From: Pseudomonas brassicacearum
Lineage (GTDB): Bacteria; Pseudomonadota; Gammaproteobacteria; Pseudomonadales; Pseudomonadaceae
Length of the DNA stretch: 64,000 nt
Assembly (NCBI RefSeq): GCF_003732225.1
Contig: NZ_MOBJ01000019.1
Span: 1 to 64,000 of the forward strand
Direction of reading: 5' to 3'
Part shown: positions 9,295 through 17,658 of the stretch, in pieces
Layout: each line of letters opens with the position of its first letter
How positions within the stretch are numbered: the stretch's first letter is position 1
Notes under the pieces: generated by a model
What the model saw: only the letters and a program-made list of their open reading frames with translations
What the model was told of the DNA's origin: nothing
Database searches by the model: none
Made by a program: the position numbers and the translations under genes

Positions 9295-9376
9295 AGCCTG
9301 CGGCAACTCCTACGCCCGATCGGCGTACACCCGATTGGCGTACACCTGTAGGAGCTGCCGAAGGCTGCGATCTTTT
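9295..9376. repeat. Inverted repeat, GATCGCAGCCT...CTCCTAC family
   Basis: Arms AAAAGATCGCAGCC and GGCTGCGATCTTTT enclose GGCAACTCCTAC and GTAGGAGCTGCC, a long stem. The same family recurs at 23589-23691 and 53292-53370. Here it lies between two convergent genes and its A/T-flanked stem would serve as a bidirectional terminator. Confidence 0.8.
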
Positions 9377-9401
9377 AGCAGTTCAGATCATCGGGCGCCG
9401 G

Positions 9402-9782
9402 TCAGTGCTTGGCCATATGCCACATACCGTTCATTTTACCGTCACCCATTTTGTCGCCGGGCTTCGTGTCCATTTTGAAGGTGTACATCGGCTTGCCGTC
9501 ATGAGCCCATTGCATCGTGCCGTCGTCGCGCTTGATCACCGTCCATTTTCCCTCGGGCTTGGCGTCCATCGGGGCCACCATCGGTGGCCAATACTCGGTG
9601 CACTTGGCATCGCACATCGACTTGCCACCTTTGTCTTTGTCAAAGGTGTAGAGGGTCATGCCCTTGGAATCGACCATCATGCCGTCTTTCATCATGGCCG
9701 GTTCGGCCGCGAAGGCCATTGTCGGCAGCGCCAGCGCAGCCGTAATCAGCAGGGCCTTCCAGGATTGAGCGTAGTGAGTCAT
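9402..9782 (-). CDS. Small secreted protein, COG4315-type repeat
   Basis: The 126-residue product has a signal peptide (KALLITAALALPTMAFA) and two short related repeats: MMVDSKGMTLYTFDKD and MQWAHDGKPMYTFKMD, each followed by a Cys or Gly/Lys-rich stretch. This is the pattern of the secreted/lipoprotein COG4315 family (G-[MT]-TLYTFD, C..C..WPP); here SMCDAKCTEYWPP is present. The C-terminus is Met- and Lys-rich, which might bind metal. No lipobox is evident, so it is probably periplasmic. Function is unknown in the family. It is divergent from phoB. Confidence 0.85.
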   Translation of the reverse strand: MTHYAQSWKALLITAALALPTMAFAAEPAMMKDGMMVDSKGMTLYTFDKDKGGKSMCDAKCTEYWPPMVAPMDAKPEGKWTVIKRDDGTMQWAHDGKPMYTFKMDTKPGDKMGDGKMNGMWHMAKH

Positions 9783-9862
9783 GGAAACCTTCCTTTGTGG
9801 TTGTCAGGATTCGAACTTTGAGCTTAGTTCAGGATTGCACTGATCGCCGCACGACTAAAATA

Positions 9863-9896
9863 CTGTCACACGACTGCAATAATTCCGTTATCTAAT
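9863..9896 (+). promoter_or_regulatory. PHO box and -10 of phoB
   Basis: CTGTCAC ACGA CTGCAAT (9863-9880) matches the two 7-bp half-sites with 4-bp spacer of the PhoB target. Ten bases further on is TCTAAT (9891-9896), five of six matches to a -10 box, the geometry of PhoB-activated promoters. It implies autoregulation of phoBR. Confidence 0.75.
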
Positions 9897-9933
9897 GCGG
9901 CGCAAGACAGTTAAATGACAAGAGGATTAAGGC

Positions 9934-10623
9934 ATGGTTGGCAGGAGTATTCTGATCGTCGACGACGAAGCGCCCATTCGCGAAATGATCGCCGTTGCGT
10001 TGGAAATGGCCGGCTATGACTGCCTGGAGGCGGAAAACTCCCAGCAGGCCCACGCCATTATTGTCGACCGTAAACCCGACCTGATCCTGCTCGACTGGAT
10101 GCTGCCCGGCACGTCAGGCATCGAGTTGGCCCGGCGTCTCAAGCGCGATGAACTGACCGGGGACATCCCGATCATCATGCTCACCGCCAAGGGCGAAGAG
10201 GACAACAAGATCCAGGGCCTGGAAGTTGGCGCCGATGACTACATCACCAAGCCGTTTTCCCCACGTGAGCTGGTTGCGCGCCTGAAAGCCGTGCTGCGTC
10301 GCGCTGGTCCTACCGACGGCGAGGCGCCGATCGAAGTCGGCGGCCTGCTGCTGGACCCGATCAGCCATCGTGTGACCATCGACGGCAAACCCGCCGAGAT
10401 GGGCCCGACCGAATACCGCTTGCTGCAGTTTTTCATGACTCACCAGGAACGCGCCTACACCCGCGGGCAATTGCTCGATCAGGTCTGGGGCGGCAATGTG
10501 TATGTCGAAGAGCGCACCGTCGACGTGCATATCCGTCGTTTGCGTAAAGCCCTCGGCGATGCCTATGAGAATCTGGTACAAACCGTGCGTGGCACTGGTT
10601 ATCGCTTTTCCACCAAAGCCTGA
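9934..10623 (+). CDS. phoB: Phosphate regulon response regulator PhoB
   Basis: The 229-residue OmpR-class regulator has a receiver domain (residues 1-125) with acidic pocket DDE at 10-12, phospho-acceptor Asp54 in LLDWMLPG, Thr/Lys switch residues (MLTAKG, ITKPF with Lys106), and a winged-helix DNA-binding domain (residues 130-229) ending VRGTGYRF. Phosphorylated PhoB binds PHO boxes and turns on phosphate-starvation genes, including the pst genes further along this window. An AGAGGA ribosome site precedes the ATG. phoR follows 45 bp downstream. Confidence 0.98.
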   Translation: MVGRSILIVDDEAPIREMIAVALEMAGYDCLEAENSQQAHAIIVDRKPDLILLDWMLPGTSGIELARRLKRDELTGDIPIIMLTAKGEEDNKIQGLEVGADDYITKPFSPRELVARLKAVLRRAGPTDGEAPIEVGGLLLDPISHRVTIDGKPAEMGPTEYRLLQFFMTHQERAYTRGQLLDQVWGGNVYVEERTVDVHIRRLRKALGDAYENLVQTVRGTGYRFSTKA

Positions 10624-10668
10624 GCCAGCCCTTACTTGCTCGACAAGCTGACAAGGACGCATGTTTAA

Positions 10669-11991
10669 GTGAACCAAAACTGGCATGGCACTCTGATCCG
10701 CCACATGCTGTTGCTGGTCACCGGCTGTCTGGTGATCGGCCTGATCACAGGCGCATACGGCTGGAGCCTGGCCGCAGGCCTGGGGATTTACCTGGCCTGG
10801 ACCCTCAAACAACTGCTGCGTCTGCACGAGTGGCTACGCCTGCAAAAACCCGACGAAGCACCACCCGACGGCTATGGCCTGTGGGGTGAAGTGTTCGACA
10901 GCATCTACCACCTGCAACGGCGCGATCAGCGCGTGCGCGGACGCCTGCAAGCGGTGATCGACCGGGTTCAGGAGTCCACCGCGGCGTTGAAAGACGCAGT
11001 GATCATGCTCGACAGTGACGGCAACCTGGAATGGTGGAACCGCGCCGCCGAAACGCTGCTGGGCCTCAAGACCCCGCAGGACAGCGGTCAGCCGGTAACC
11101 AATCTGGTGCGTCATCCGCGCTTCAAGGAATACTTCGAGCAGGACAGCTACGCCGAACCGCTGGAAATCCCTTCGCCGACCAACGACCGGATGCGGATTC
11201 AGCTGTACATCACCCGTTACGGCAACAATGAACACCTGATGCTGGTGCGCGATGTCACCCGCATTCATCAACTTGAGCAAATGCGCAAAGACTTCATCGC
11301 CAACGTCTCCCACGAACTGCGCACGCCATTGACGGTGATCTGCGGCTACCTGGAAACCCTGCTCGACAACGTCGAAGAAGTGAATCCGCGCTGGAGCCGT
11401 GCGTTGCAGCAAATGCAGCAGCAAGGCGGGCGCATGCAGACGCTGCTCAATGACTTGCTGCTATTGGCCAAGCTCGAAGCCACCGATTACCCGTCGGACA
11501 ACCAACCCGTGCCGATCGACAGTCTGCTGCAATCGATCAAGAGCGATGCCCAGGCACTGTCCGGGCAGCGTAATCAGCACATCACCCTGGAAGCCGATTC
11601 GTCGATTATGCTCAAGGGCAGTGAAGCGGAACTTCGCAGCGCGTTCTCGAACCTGGTGTTCAACGCGGTCAAATACACCCCGGACGGCGGTAATATCCGC
11701 ATCCGCTGGTGGGGTGACGAGCAAGGCGCACACCTCAGCGTGCAGGACTCGGGGATCGGCATCGACAACAAACACCTGCCGCGCCTGACCGAACGTTTCT
11801 ACCGCGTCGATTCCAGCCGCAACTCCAATACCGGCGGCACCGGACTGGGCCTGGCCATCGTCAAACACGTTTTGTTACGACATCGCGCGCGAATGGAGAT
11901 CAGCAGCGTGCTGGGTCACGGCAGCACGTTCACCTGCCATTTCGTGCCGGCACAGGTCACAAAATCGCGGGTCAACTCGCTGACCGACTAG
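10669..11991 (+). CDS. phoR: Phosphate regulon sensor histidine kinase PhoR
   Basis: This 440-residue kinase has two N-terminal membrane segments (about residues 10-45) with almost no periplasmic loop, as expected because PhoR senses phosphate through Pst and PhoU rather than directly. A PAS domain follows (about 95-185, DAVIMLDSDGNLEWWN), then HisKA with phospho-His215 in NVSHELRTPLT, and an HATPase domain with N box (FSNLVFNAVKYTP), GIGI and TGGTGLGLAIVKH. It uses a GTG start. The C-terminal end is followed by a long palindrome rather than a plain terminator. Confidence 0.97.
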   Translation: MNQNWHGTLIRHMLLLVTGCLVIGLITGAYGWSLAAGLGIYLAWTLKQLLRLHEWLRLQKPDEAPPDGYGLWGEVFDSIYHLQRRDQRVRGRLQAVIDRVQESTAALKDAVIMLDSDGNLEWWNRAAETLLGLKTPQDSGQPVTNLVRHPRFKEYFEQDSYAEPLEIPSPTNDRMRIQLYITRYGNNEHLMLVRDVTRIHQLEQMRKDFIANVSHELRTPLTVICGYLETLLDNVEEVNPRWSRALQQMQQQGGRMQTLLNDLLLLAKLEATDYPSDNQPVPIDSLLQSIKSDAQALSGQRNQHITLEADSSIMLKGSEAELRSAFSNLVFNAVKYTPDGGNIRIRWWGDEQGAHLSVQDSGIGIDNKHLPRLTERFYRVDSSRNSNTGGTGLGLAIVKHVLLRHRARMEISSVLGHGSTFTCHFVPAQVTKSRVNSLTD

Positions 11992-12001
11992 CGCACGTGT
12001 C

Positions 12002-12159
12002 GTGGCCTGTACGGCTAGTTCGTTAGCTCAAATTCGGATGCCAGCGGTCCAGAGCCAAGGCGCTGTGACGAGTCATAGCCCGCTATGGCGAGGAACAGCA
12101 ACGCAGGATATGGGCTGCTGGCGCCGAAGTTGACTAACAGAACTGGCCACACAGGCCAC
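12002..12159. repeat. 158-bp imperfect palindrome (MITE-like or structured RNA)
   Basis: The ends pair as GTGGCCTGT (12002-12010) with ACAGGCCAC (12151-12159), continuing as GTACGGCTAGTTCGTTAG against CTAACAGAACTGGCCA; an inner pair is TTCGGATGCCAGC against GCTGGCGCCGAA, and the tip holds CATAGC/GCTATG. The whole stretch folds back on itself. No clear target-site duplication is seen. It lies 10 bp after phoR. Confidence 0.6.
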
Positions 12160-12270
12160 TACCCTCTAGGCAATCGCCCTGTCAGCCGCTACATTGGCTG
12201 ACTTGGGCCTGCCTTTCAGGCTCGGCAATCCCCTTTCCTTTCGAATATACGGAACCCGCAAAACTCCATC

Positions 12271-13611
12271 ATGGACCCTTCCCCTGGCTTGACCCTCGCT
12301 TCACTCTTCGCCGATTTCGGCATGATTCTTTTTGCACTGATCCTGGTTTTGCTCAACGGTTTCTTCGTTGCGGCGGAATTTGCCATGGTCAAACTGCGCT
12401 CGACCAAGGTCGAGGCCATTGCCCATAAAAACGGCTGGCGCGGGCAGATCCTGCGCACCGTACACAGCAAGCTCGACGCCTACCTGTCCGCCTGCCAATT
12501 GGGTATCACCCTCGCCTCCCTGGGCCTGGGTTGGGTCGGTGAACCGGCGTTCGCGCACTTGCTGGCGCCACTGCTCAGTGCGGTGGGCGTAGAGTCCGCT
12601 GAAGTGGTCAAAGGCATATCGTTCTTTACCGCCTTCTTCATCATTTCCTACCTGCACATTGTGGTCGGCGAACTGGCCCCCAAATCCTGGGCGATCCGTA
12701 AACCCGAGTTGCTGTCGCTGTGGACCGCAGTGCCGCTGTACCTGTTCTATTGGGCAATGTACCCGGCCATTTACCTGCTCAACGCCAGCGCCAACACCAT
12801 CCTGCGGATCGCCGGCCAAGGCGAACCCGGCCCGCATCACGACCACCATTACAGCCGTGAAGAACTGAAACTGATCCTGCACTCCAGCCGTGGCCAGGAC
12901 CCGAGCGACCAAGGCATGCGCGTACTCGCCTCGGCCGTGGAGATGGGTGAGCTGGAAGTGGTCGACTGGGCCAACTCCCGGGAAGACCTGGTGACGCTGG
13001 AGTTCAATGCGCCGCTCAAGGAAATCCTCGCACTGTTCCGTCGTCACAAGTTCAGCCGCTACCCGGTGTACGACAGCGAACGCCAGGAGTTCGTCGGCCT
13101 GCTGCACATCAAGGACCTGCTGCTGGAACTGGCCGCACTGGACCACATTCCCGAGTCGTTCAACCTGGCCGAGCTGACCCGCCCGCTGGAGCGCGTATCG
13201 CGCCATATGCCGTTGTCGCAGTTGCTGGAGCAGTTCCGCAAAGGCGGTTCGCACTTCGCCGTGGTCGAAGAGGCCGACGGCAACATCATCGGCTACCTGA
13301 CCATGGAAGACGTGCTGGAAGTGCTGGTCGGCGACATCCAGGACGAGCACCGCAAAGCCGAACGCGGGATCCTCGCTTACCAGCCGGGCAAGTTGCTGGT
13401 GCGTGGTGACACACCACTGTTCAAGGTCGAACGCCTGCTGGGCATCGATCTGGACCACGTCGAAGCAGAAACCCTCGCCGGGCTGATCTACGAAACCCTG
13501 AAACGGGTGCCGGAAGAGGAAGAAGTGCTGGAAGTCGAAGGTTTGCGGATCATCATCAAAAAGATGAAAGGTCCGAAGATCATATTGGCCAAGGTGTTGA
13601 TGCTCGACTAG
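12271..13611 (+). CDS. CNNM/CorC (HlyC) family membrane protein
   Basis: The 446-residue protein has an N-terminal CNNM (DUF21) domain with about three to four hydrophobic segments (residues 10-180; motif LNGFFVAAEFAMVKLR), two CBS domains (about 215-335; FSRYPVYD, GYLTMEDVLEVLVGDI) and a C-terminal CorC_HlyC domain (about 350-440; ETLAGLIYETLKRVPEEEE). Such proteins are linked to Mg/Co efflux or divalent-cation homeostasis at the inner membrane; older hemolysin names are not supported. It starts at ATG 12271. From memory the gene following phoBR in P. aeruginosa is of the same type. Confidence 0.9.
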   Translation: MDPSPGLTLASLFADFGMILFALILVLLNGFFVAAEFAMVKLRSTKVEAIAHKNGWRGQILRTVHSKLDAYLSACQLGITLASLGLGWVGEPAFAHLLAPLLSAVGVESAEVVKGISFFTAFFIISYLHIVVGELAPKSWAIRKPELLSLWTAVPLYLFYWAMYPAIYLLNASANTILRIAGQGEPGPHHDHHYSREELKLILHSSRGQDPSDQGMRVLASAVEMGELEVVDWANSREDLVTLEFNAPLKEILALFRRHKFSRYPVYDSERQEFVGLLHIKDLLLELAALDHIPESFNLAELTRPLERVSRHMPLSQLLEQFRKGGSHFAVVEEADGNIIGYLTMEDVLEVLVGDIQDEHRKAERGILAYQPGKLLVRGDTPLFKVERLLGIDLDHVEAETLAGLIYETLKRVPEEEEVLEVEGLRIIIKKMKGPKIILAKVLMLD

Positions 13612-13639
13612 TGCCCGACACCTGATCGGCGTCGATCCC

Positions 13640-13731
13640 ATCGCGAGCAAGCTCGCTCCCACAGGGGATTTGTGTTTTGCCGGGAAACCGGAGTAACACC
13701 GAATCAGTGTGGGAGCGAGCTTGCTCGCGAT
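13640..13731. repeat. REP pair (REPIN)
   Basis: Two inverted copies of TGTGGGAGCGAGCTTGCTCG separated by about 44 bp. It lies between the convergent CorC-type and M23 genes. Confidence 0.92.
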
Positions 13732-13752
13732 AGCGCCAGCTCGGGCAACACA

Positions 13753-14649
13753 TCATTGTTTGCCGAGCGCAAAGTTCGGCAAGCTGCCCACCGGCTGGTT
13801 GAACTGATACGGAATCGACACCAGCCCCAGCCCGCTATTGCGCTGCACCACGAAGTGCAAGTGCGGCCCGCTGCTGTTGCCGGTGTTGCCCGACAGCGCC
13901 AACGCGCTACCGACCACCACCCGCTGACCTTCCCGAACACACACCGAACCGCGCTTGAGGTGCAGGTACACGCCCATGGTCCCGTCATCGTGCAGCACCC
14001 GCACGAAATTGCCGGACGGATCGGTGCCGCGTCCGCTCTGGCTGTTTTCGGTCTTCACCACCACCCCGCCACGCGCCGCAATGATCGGCGTGCCTTCCGG
14101 CATGGCGATGTCCATCGCGTAACGGTTCTTGACCCCAAAGTGGCTGTATTGGCCATTGGCGCCCTGAGTCAGGTGAAACGGCCCGCCACGCCACGGCAGC
14201 GGATACCGATAGGCCAGCGTGGTGCCTGAGGGGTCGCCCAGTGAATAGTTGAACGTCGGGGTATAGGCCAGCGGCTTGCCAGGCGCAATCGCCGTGAGCA
14301 ACGCCAGACGCATAGTGCTGCGCGCCGGCAACACCCGGCGGATCGTCTGCGAAGGCGCGCCCCTGACATTCATCAGTCCTGCAAAACTCAACTCGACCTC
14401 TACCGGCGCATACAGGTCGTTACGCGCAAACACGATGTGCGTGTCCTTCTGCTTCTTGATATCCAGATGAACCTGGCGCTCAAGGTGCTCGTCCATCCGG
14501 TCGCGAAACACAAATATCCGGGCGCCATGGGATGGGCGATCACTGTAGGAGACCACGCCAGTGGCACTTGTGGACTTGTAAATAGTGATAGCCACAGCCG
14601 AGGTGGAGGCCATGAACAGACCACAGAAAAACAGCAATCGCGCGAGCAT
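13753..14649 (-). CDS. M23-family metallopeptidase (murein endopeptidase-like)
   Basis: The start at 14649 gives a 298-residue protein with a clear signal peptide (MLARLLFFCGLFMASTSAVA); the frame is open 120 bases further upstream but that would overlap the antitoxin gene start and hide the signal. The C-terminal LytM domain has the zinc ligands HFGVKNRYAMDI (His and Asp) near residue 175-190 and HLHF (in SGPHLHFVVQ) near residue 270, plus LSGNTGNS. It is expected to act on peptidoglycan in the periplasm. An N-terminal DUF4124-like segment (IYKSTSATGVVSYSD) precedes it. Confidence 0.9.
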   Translation of the reverse strand: MLARLLFFCGLFMASTSAVAITIYKSTSATGVVSYSDRPSHGARIFVFRDRMDEHLERQVHLDIKKQKDTHIVFARNDLYAPVEVELSFAGLMNVRGAPSQTIRRVLPARSTMRLALLTAIAPGKPLAYTPTFNYSLGDPSGTTLAYRYPLPWRGGPFHLTQGANGQYSHFGVKNRYAMDIAMPEGTPIIAARGGVVVKTENSQSGRGTDPSGNFVRVLHDDGTMGVYLHLKRGSVCVREGQRVVVGSALALSGNTGNSSGPHLHFVVQRNSGLGLVSIPYQFNQPVGSLPNFALGKQ

Positions 14650-14768
14650 GAGTAAAGTTCTGTCGAGGAAGGCCTGGAAACAGCCTAGCAGCCAGAATCG
14701 ACCCGTGTAGCCGGCAGATGTTTCAAATGATCGTTCCCAAACCTTTCGTAAACGATCAACTGACCGCA

Positions 14769-15095
14769 TCAGACCATCTGGAGTGGCCCGAGCGGCTGTG
14801 GGTCGAAACAGATATCAACGCCCAATCGAGCGGCTGCGGACAAGTTCACCAAGGCATCCAGCGAGAACTTGTCGATCTTGCCGTTGAGCACATCATTGAG
14901 CCGGGGTTGAGTGATGCCCAGGCGTTTGGCCGCGTCCTTTTGCGGCAACTCCCAGGCACGAATGGTTTTGCACAGTTCCTGCATCAGCCTGGAACGCAGG
15001 CGCATGTTGGCCGCTTGTTGTGGAGTGTCTTCCAGCGCATCCCAGACACTGGTGAAACGCTCGGTTTGAATCTGACGTTCGGTCATGGTGTTCAA
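14769..15095 (-). CDS. higA: XRE-family antitoxin, HigA-like
   Basis: The 108-residue protein carries a helix-turn-helix (QKDAAKRLGITQPRLNDVLNGKIDKFSLDALVNLSAA, residues about 51-87) of the Cro/C1 type found in HigA2-like antitoxins. It is the second gene of a two-gene unit, its ATG overlapping the toxin stop by 4 bp, an order (toxin first) typical of HigBA. It should neutralise the toxin and repress the operon at the palindrome just upstream of the toxin gene. Confidence 0.85.
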   Translation of the reverse strand: MNTMTERQIQTERFTSVWDALEDTPQQAANMRLRSRLMQELCKTIRAWELPQKDAAKRLGITQPRLNDVLNGKIDKFSLDALVNLSAAARLGVDICFDPQPLGPLQMV

Positions 15096-15415
15096 CCTAT
15101 TTCCTGCAATCTGGCGCGTGCCAGTTCGATATCCCGCATTTCGGTTTTCTGTGTGGTTTTACGCAGCGCGTGCAGTACATAAATCGCATCCGGCCGGTTG
15201 ACCACATAAAACACTCGAAACGCCCCTGACTCTTCGGTAATCCTGATCTCGTTGACGCCCCGCCCTATGGTCTTCATAGGCCTCCAGTCAAAGGGCTCTT
15301 CGCCCTGTTGCAAAAGATCCAGTTGAAAACCCGCAGCCCGCCGCACATCAAGTGGAAAGGCTTTGAGGTCCTTGAGCGCACTCCCTAAAAACACCACATC
15401 CTTGTGTCTTGGCAT
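15092..15415 (-). CDS. higB: HigB-like (Gp49 family) mRNA interferase toxin
   Basis: The 107-residue basic protein has the Gp49/HigB pattern: FLGSALKDLKAFPLDVRRAAGFQLDLLQ, then GVNEIRI, FRVFYVVN and YVLHALRKTTQKT, the Lys/Arg-rich core of the RelE fold. Members cut mRNA at the ribosome. A strong GGAGG site precedes the ATG, and a TCCTGT/ACAGGA palindrome overlaps that region. It forms an operon with the downstream HTH antitoxin. Confidence 0.87.
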   Translation of the reverse strand: MPRHKDVVFLGSALKDLKAFPLDVRRAAGFQLDLLQQGEEPFDWRPMKTIGRGVNEIRITEESGAFRVFYVVNRPDAIYVLHALRKTTQKTEMRDIELARARLQEIG

Positions 15416-15422
15416 CGACGCC

Positions 15423-15439
15423 TCCTGTTGCTGACAGGA
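15423..15439. promoter_or_regulatory. Candidate operator of the higBA operon
   Basis: TCCTGT-N5-ACAGGA lies 8 bp upstream of the higB ATG and overlaps its ribosome site, a usual place for an antitoxin operator. Confidence 0.45.
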
Positions 15440-15637
15440 AAAGCGTAATCACGATTGCCCAAGACTGCGGCTTCGGGTTGTTTCAAAGCGTGGCAGATCA
15501 ACCTGACGGTGCAAGATCGCTATCAATCAGGCTATATCGAAACGGATATAAATCAAGAAACGAATCGTGAATCCGATGCGCGGACACGAAACAAAAAAAC
15601 ACCACCTTATCGATTGAACGCGGAGCGTCCGGGGAGG

Positions 15638-15663
15638 CGTTCCCACGCCGGAGCGTGGGAACG
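15638..15663. repeat. Short palindrome CGTTCCCACGC/GCGTGGGAACG
   Basis: A perfect 11-bp stem with loop CGGA, a repeat common between Pseudomonas genes. It lies 6 bp beyond the stop of the DUF6124 gene and could end its transcript, but no U tract follows. Confidence 0.7.
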
Positions 15664-15668
15664 ATCAG

Positions 15669-16058
15669 CTACATCTTGACCCGATATTCCGTTGGGTTCG
15701 GCGGGTCGAGGTTGTCCATGGCGCGGTCGATCAGCAGCTGTGCGCCTTCGGCCATGCGGTAGATGGCGAGGGCGACGTTGCGGCGGGAGCCTTCGATTTC
15801 GAAGGCGAGGTCGCCGGCGATGGCTTTGATGGAGGCGATATCTTCGGAGGCGTTGGCCAGGAGGCTGTCGGTGTCGACGTCTGGGGCGACGATGAAGAGT
15901 TGGCCTTTGCGGGCGTCGGCCAGGTGGATTTTGTGGCGTGGTGGGATCAGGTGGTGGTCGAGGGCGCGTTCGGCGGCTTCGTGGAGTTTTTTCGAATCGA
16001 GGGATTCGTAGGGGGAAGTTGCTGGGTCTTCTGGTGGATTAGGTGTTGGCTTGATCAT
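15669..16058 (-). CDS. DUF6124 family protein
   Basis: The 129-residue, soluble, mostly helical protein (LDSKKLHEAAERALDHHL, then DTDSLLANASEDIASIKAIAGDLAFEIEGSRRNVALAIYRM split by short loops) resembles the DUF6124/DUF3077-type proteins that are numerous in Pseudomonas genomes. No catalytic motif is seen. The ATG overlaps the stop of a 71-codon frame in the leader (16055-16270), so translation may be coupled to it. The role in the family is unknown. Confidence 0.75.
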   Translation of the reverse strand: MIKPTPNPPEDPATSPYESLDSKKLHEAAERALDHHLIPPRHKIHLADARKGQLFIVAPDVDTDSLLANASEDIASIKAIAGDLAFEIEGSRRNVALAIYRMAEGAQLLIDRAMDNLDPPNPTEYRVKM

Positions 16059-16330
16059 TGGAGTAATCCCGAGATTAAGGAGCTAACACCGTTTCGCTTG
16101 CTTCGAAAGAGGTGGCAGCTGTGCATAGGTGTGCAAGACCGGGCTCGGAAACCGGCAGACCCGAAGGCCTCCCACACACAGCCGCCATAACGATTCGCGA
16201 GCATAAGAAAACGCTCGATGAATAGCCATCTACGATTGTGTACCAAGCCGGACTTGCACGTCCGTGTCACCGTTTTTTGGTGACAGGGTGAGACTAGCCC
16301 TGACTCGCAGGCCGGGCTAGTTACCGAACA
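16055..16330 (-). promoter_or_regulatory. Structured leader of the DUF6124 gene with a possible leader ORF
   Basis: Three hairpins lie in a row: CTAGCCC/GGGCTAG (16294-16320), GTCACC/GGTGAC with a 7-base loop (16266-16284), and CGGAC/GTCCG (16249-16264). A 71-codon frame (16270 to 16055, minus) runs through to ATGA at the gene start and begins MTRTCKSGLVHNRRWLF. From memory, similar leaders precede DUF3077/DUF6124 genes in other pseudomonads, suggesting a regulatory RNA or leader peptide. The frame may be untranslated. Confidence 0.45.
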
Positions 16331-16415
16331 CCGCTACAACTTGAAGGAAATGTCCGAGGGGTTGGGAACGACCAATGAGCGCTTCAGGGAGAGATGCGCA
16401 GAGTTCGATGACCCC

Positions 16416-16508
16416 ATCGCGAGCAAGCTCGCTCCCACACTGGTTGTGTGTCGATCACATAAATGTGGTTCGACGCCAATTAAATGTGGGAGCGAGCTTG
16501 CTCGCGAT
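16416..16508. repeat. REP pair (REPIN)
   Basis: Inverted copies of the REP palindrome flank a 45-bp spacer, between the DUF6124 leader and the convergent end of the response-regulator gene. Confidence 0.92.
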
Positions 16509-16533
16509 GGCGTACGGGTAGACGACGCTGTAC

Positions 16534-17478
16534 TTACGCGCCCGGTACGAAATGCTTCTGCGCCGTGCCACGGGCAATCAGGCGGGAGATGTAGTCGAGC
16601 TTTTGTGCGTCCTGGTCGACGAAGCGAAAGGTCAGTTGCAGCCATTCGCTGTCGGGTTTCGGTTCAAAGGCGACGATAGCGTGCAGGTAACCGTTCAGGC
16701 GTGCGACTTCAGCGTTGTCACCCTGCTCCAGGTCGAGCACTGCGCTATCCAGCACTTGTGGCAGGGTGTCGGTGCGTTTAACCACCAGCAACGCTTCCTT
16801 GATGCTCAAGGCTTTGATCACACATTGCTGAGTGCCGTTGGGCAGACGCAGTTGACCTTGGCCACGACCGCCGGCCGGGGCCGCTGCAGGGGCTTTGACC
16901 GGCGGGCTGTTGAGCAGGCCGCGAGAGGGTGCTGCTGCCGGGGCAGGTACGGCGGCGGCAGGCTTGGCGAACGGATTGACCGGGGCCGCTGCAGGGGCCA
17001 CGACAGCCGCCTTGCCGCCCGTGAGCGCGCTGAGGGAGTCGTTGCCGAACGCCGAATTCATCTTGGTGGGCGCGCTGTTCATCAAGGTGTCGAGTTTGCC
17101 GACCTTGTTCAACGCCTGCTTGACCTTGGTCAGCAGCTGCTCGTTGGTGAACGGCTTGCTGACATAGCCGGAAACGCCGGCCTGGATCGCCTGAACCACG
17201 TTTTCCTTGTCGCCACGGCTGGTCACCATGACAAACGGCATGCTCTTGAGATTGTCCTGCTCACGGCACCAGGTGAGCAGTTCGAGGCCGGACATTTCCG
17301 GCATTTCCCAGTCGCACAGGACCAGGTCGAATGCTTCCTTGGCCAGCATGGCCTGGGCCTTTTTGCCGTTGACGGCATCTTCGGTCCGGATACCCGGGAA
17401 GTAGTTGCGCAGGCACTTCTTTACCAGATCGCGAATAAACGACGCATCGTCCACGACCAACACACTGATCTTGCTCAT
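16534..17478 (-). CDS. CheY-like response regulator with degenerate PilZ-like C-terminal domain
   Basis: The 314-residue protein has a receiver domain (1-125) with phospho-acceptor Asp56 in LVLCDWEMPEMSG and Lys in YVSKPF, then a long Ala/Pro-rich linker (about 150-205), and a C-terminal domain (about 208-314) that ends LTFRFVDQDAQKLDYISRLI, like the last strand and helix of PilZ domains. The c-di-GMP motifs RxxxR and D/NxSxxG are not obvious, so ligand binding is doubtful. It lies between the M23/TA region and phoU, the place of PA5364 in P. aeruginosa from memory. Its output is unknown. Confidence 0.82.
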   Translation of the reverse strand: MSKISVLVVDDASFIRDLVKKCLRNYFPGIRTEDAVNGKKAQAMLAKEAFDLVLCDWEMPEMSGLELLTWCREQDNLKSMPFVMVTSRGDKENVVQAIQAGVSGYVSKPFTNEQLLTKVKQALNKVGKLDTLMNSAPTKMNSAFGNDSLSALTGGKAAVVAPAAAPVNPFAKPAAAVPAPAAAPSRGLLNSPPVKAPAAAPAGGRGQGQLRLPNGTQQCVIKALSIKEALLVVKRTDTLPQVLDSAVLDLEQGDNAEVARLNGYLHAIVAFEPKPDSEWLQLTFRFVDQDAQKLDYISRLIARGTAQKHFVPGA

Positions 17479-17610
17479 CCAACACCCCTATAAAAATCCC
17501 GGCAAGCATAACGCTGGCTGATGGCACTTTGCCAAAACTCTTCAGTCACGCCGGGACTTTTCGTTCGCGGGTGCTGCTTTTTCATTCGGCGTTTCAATTC
17601 GAAAGCCACA

Positions 17611-17643
17611 CAAACAAAAACGCCCGACCACAAGGCCGGGCGC
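17611..17643 (-). terminator. Intrinsic terminator after phoU
   Basis: CGCCCGGCC/GGTCGGGCG stem followed on the minus strand by TTTTTGTTTG, 16 bp beyond the phoU stop. Confidence 0.85.
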
Positions 17644-17658
17644 TTTACTTGGGCAATC

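Noticed and set aside
13640-13731. CRISPR-like spaced repeats
   Set aside because: The repeated units are inverted REP palindromes in isolated pairs, not direct repeats with uniform spacers, and no cas genes are present.
14650-14769. Longer N-terminus for the M23 peptidase
   Set aside because: It would overlap the higA start region and place 40 residues before an otherwise clear signal peptide.
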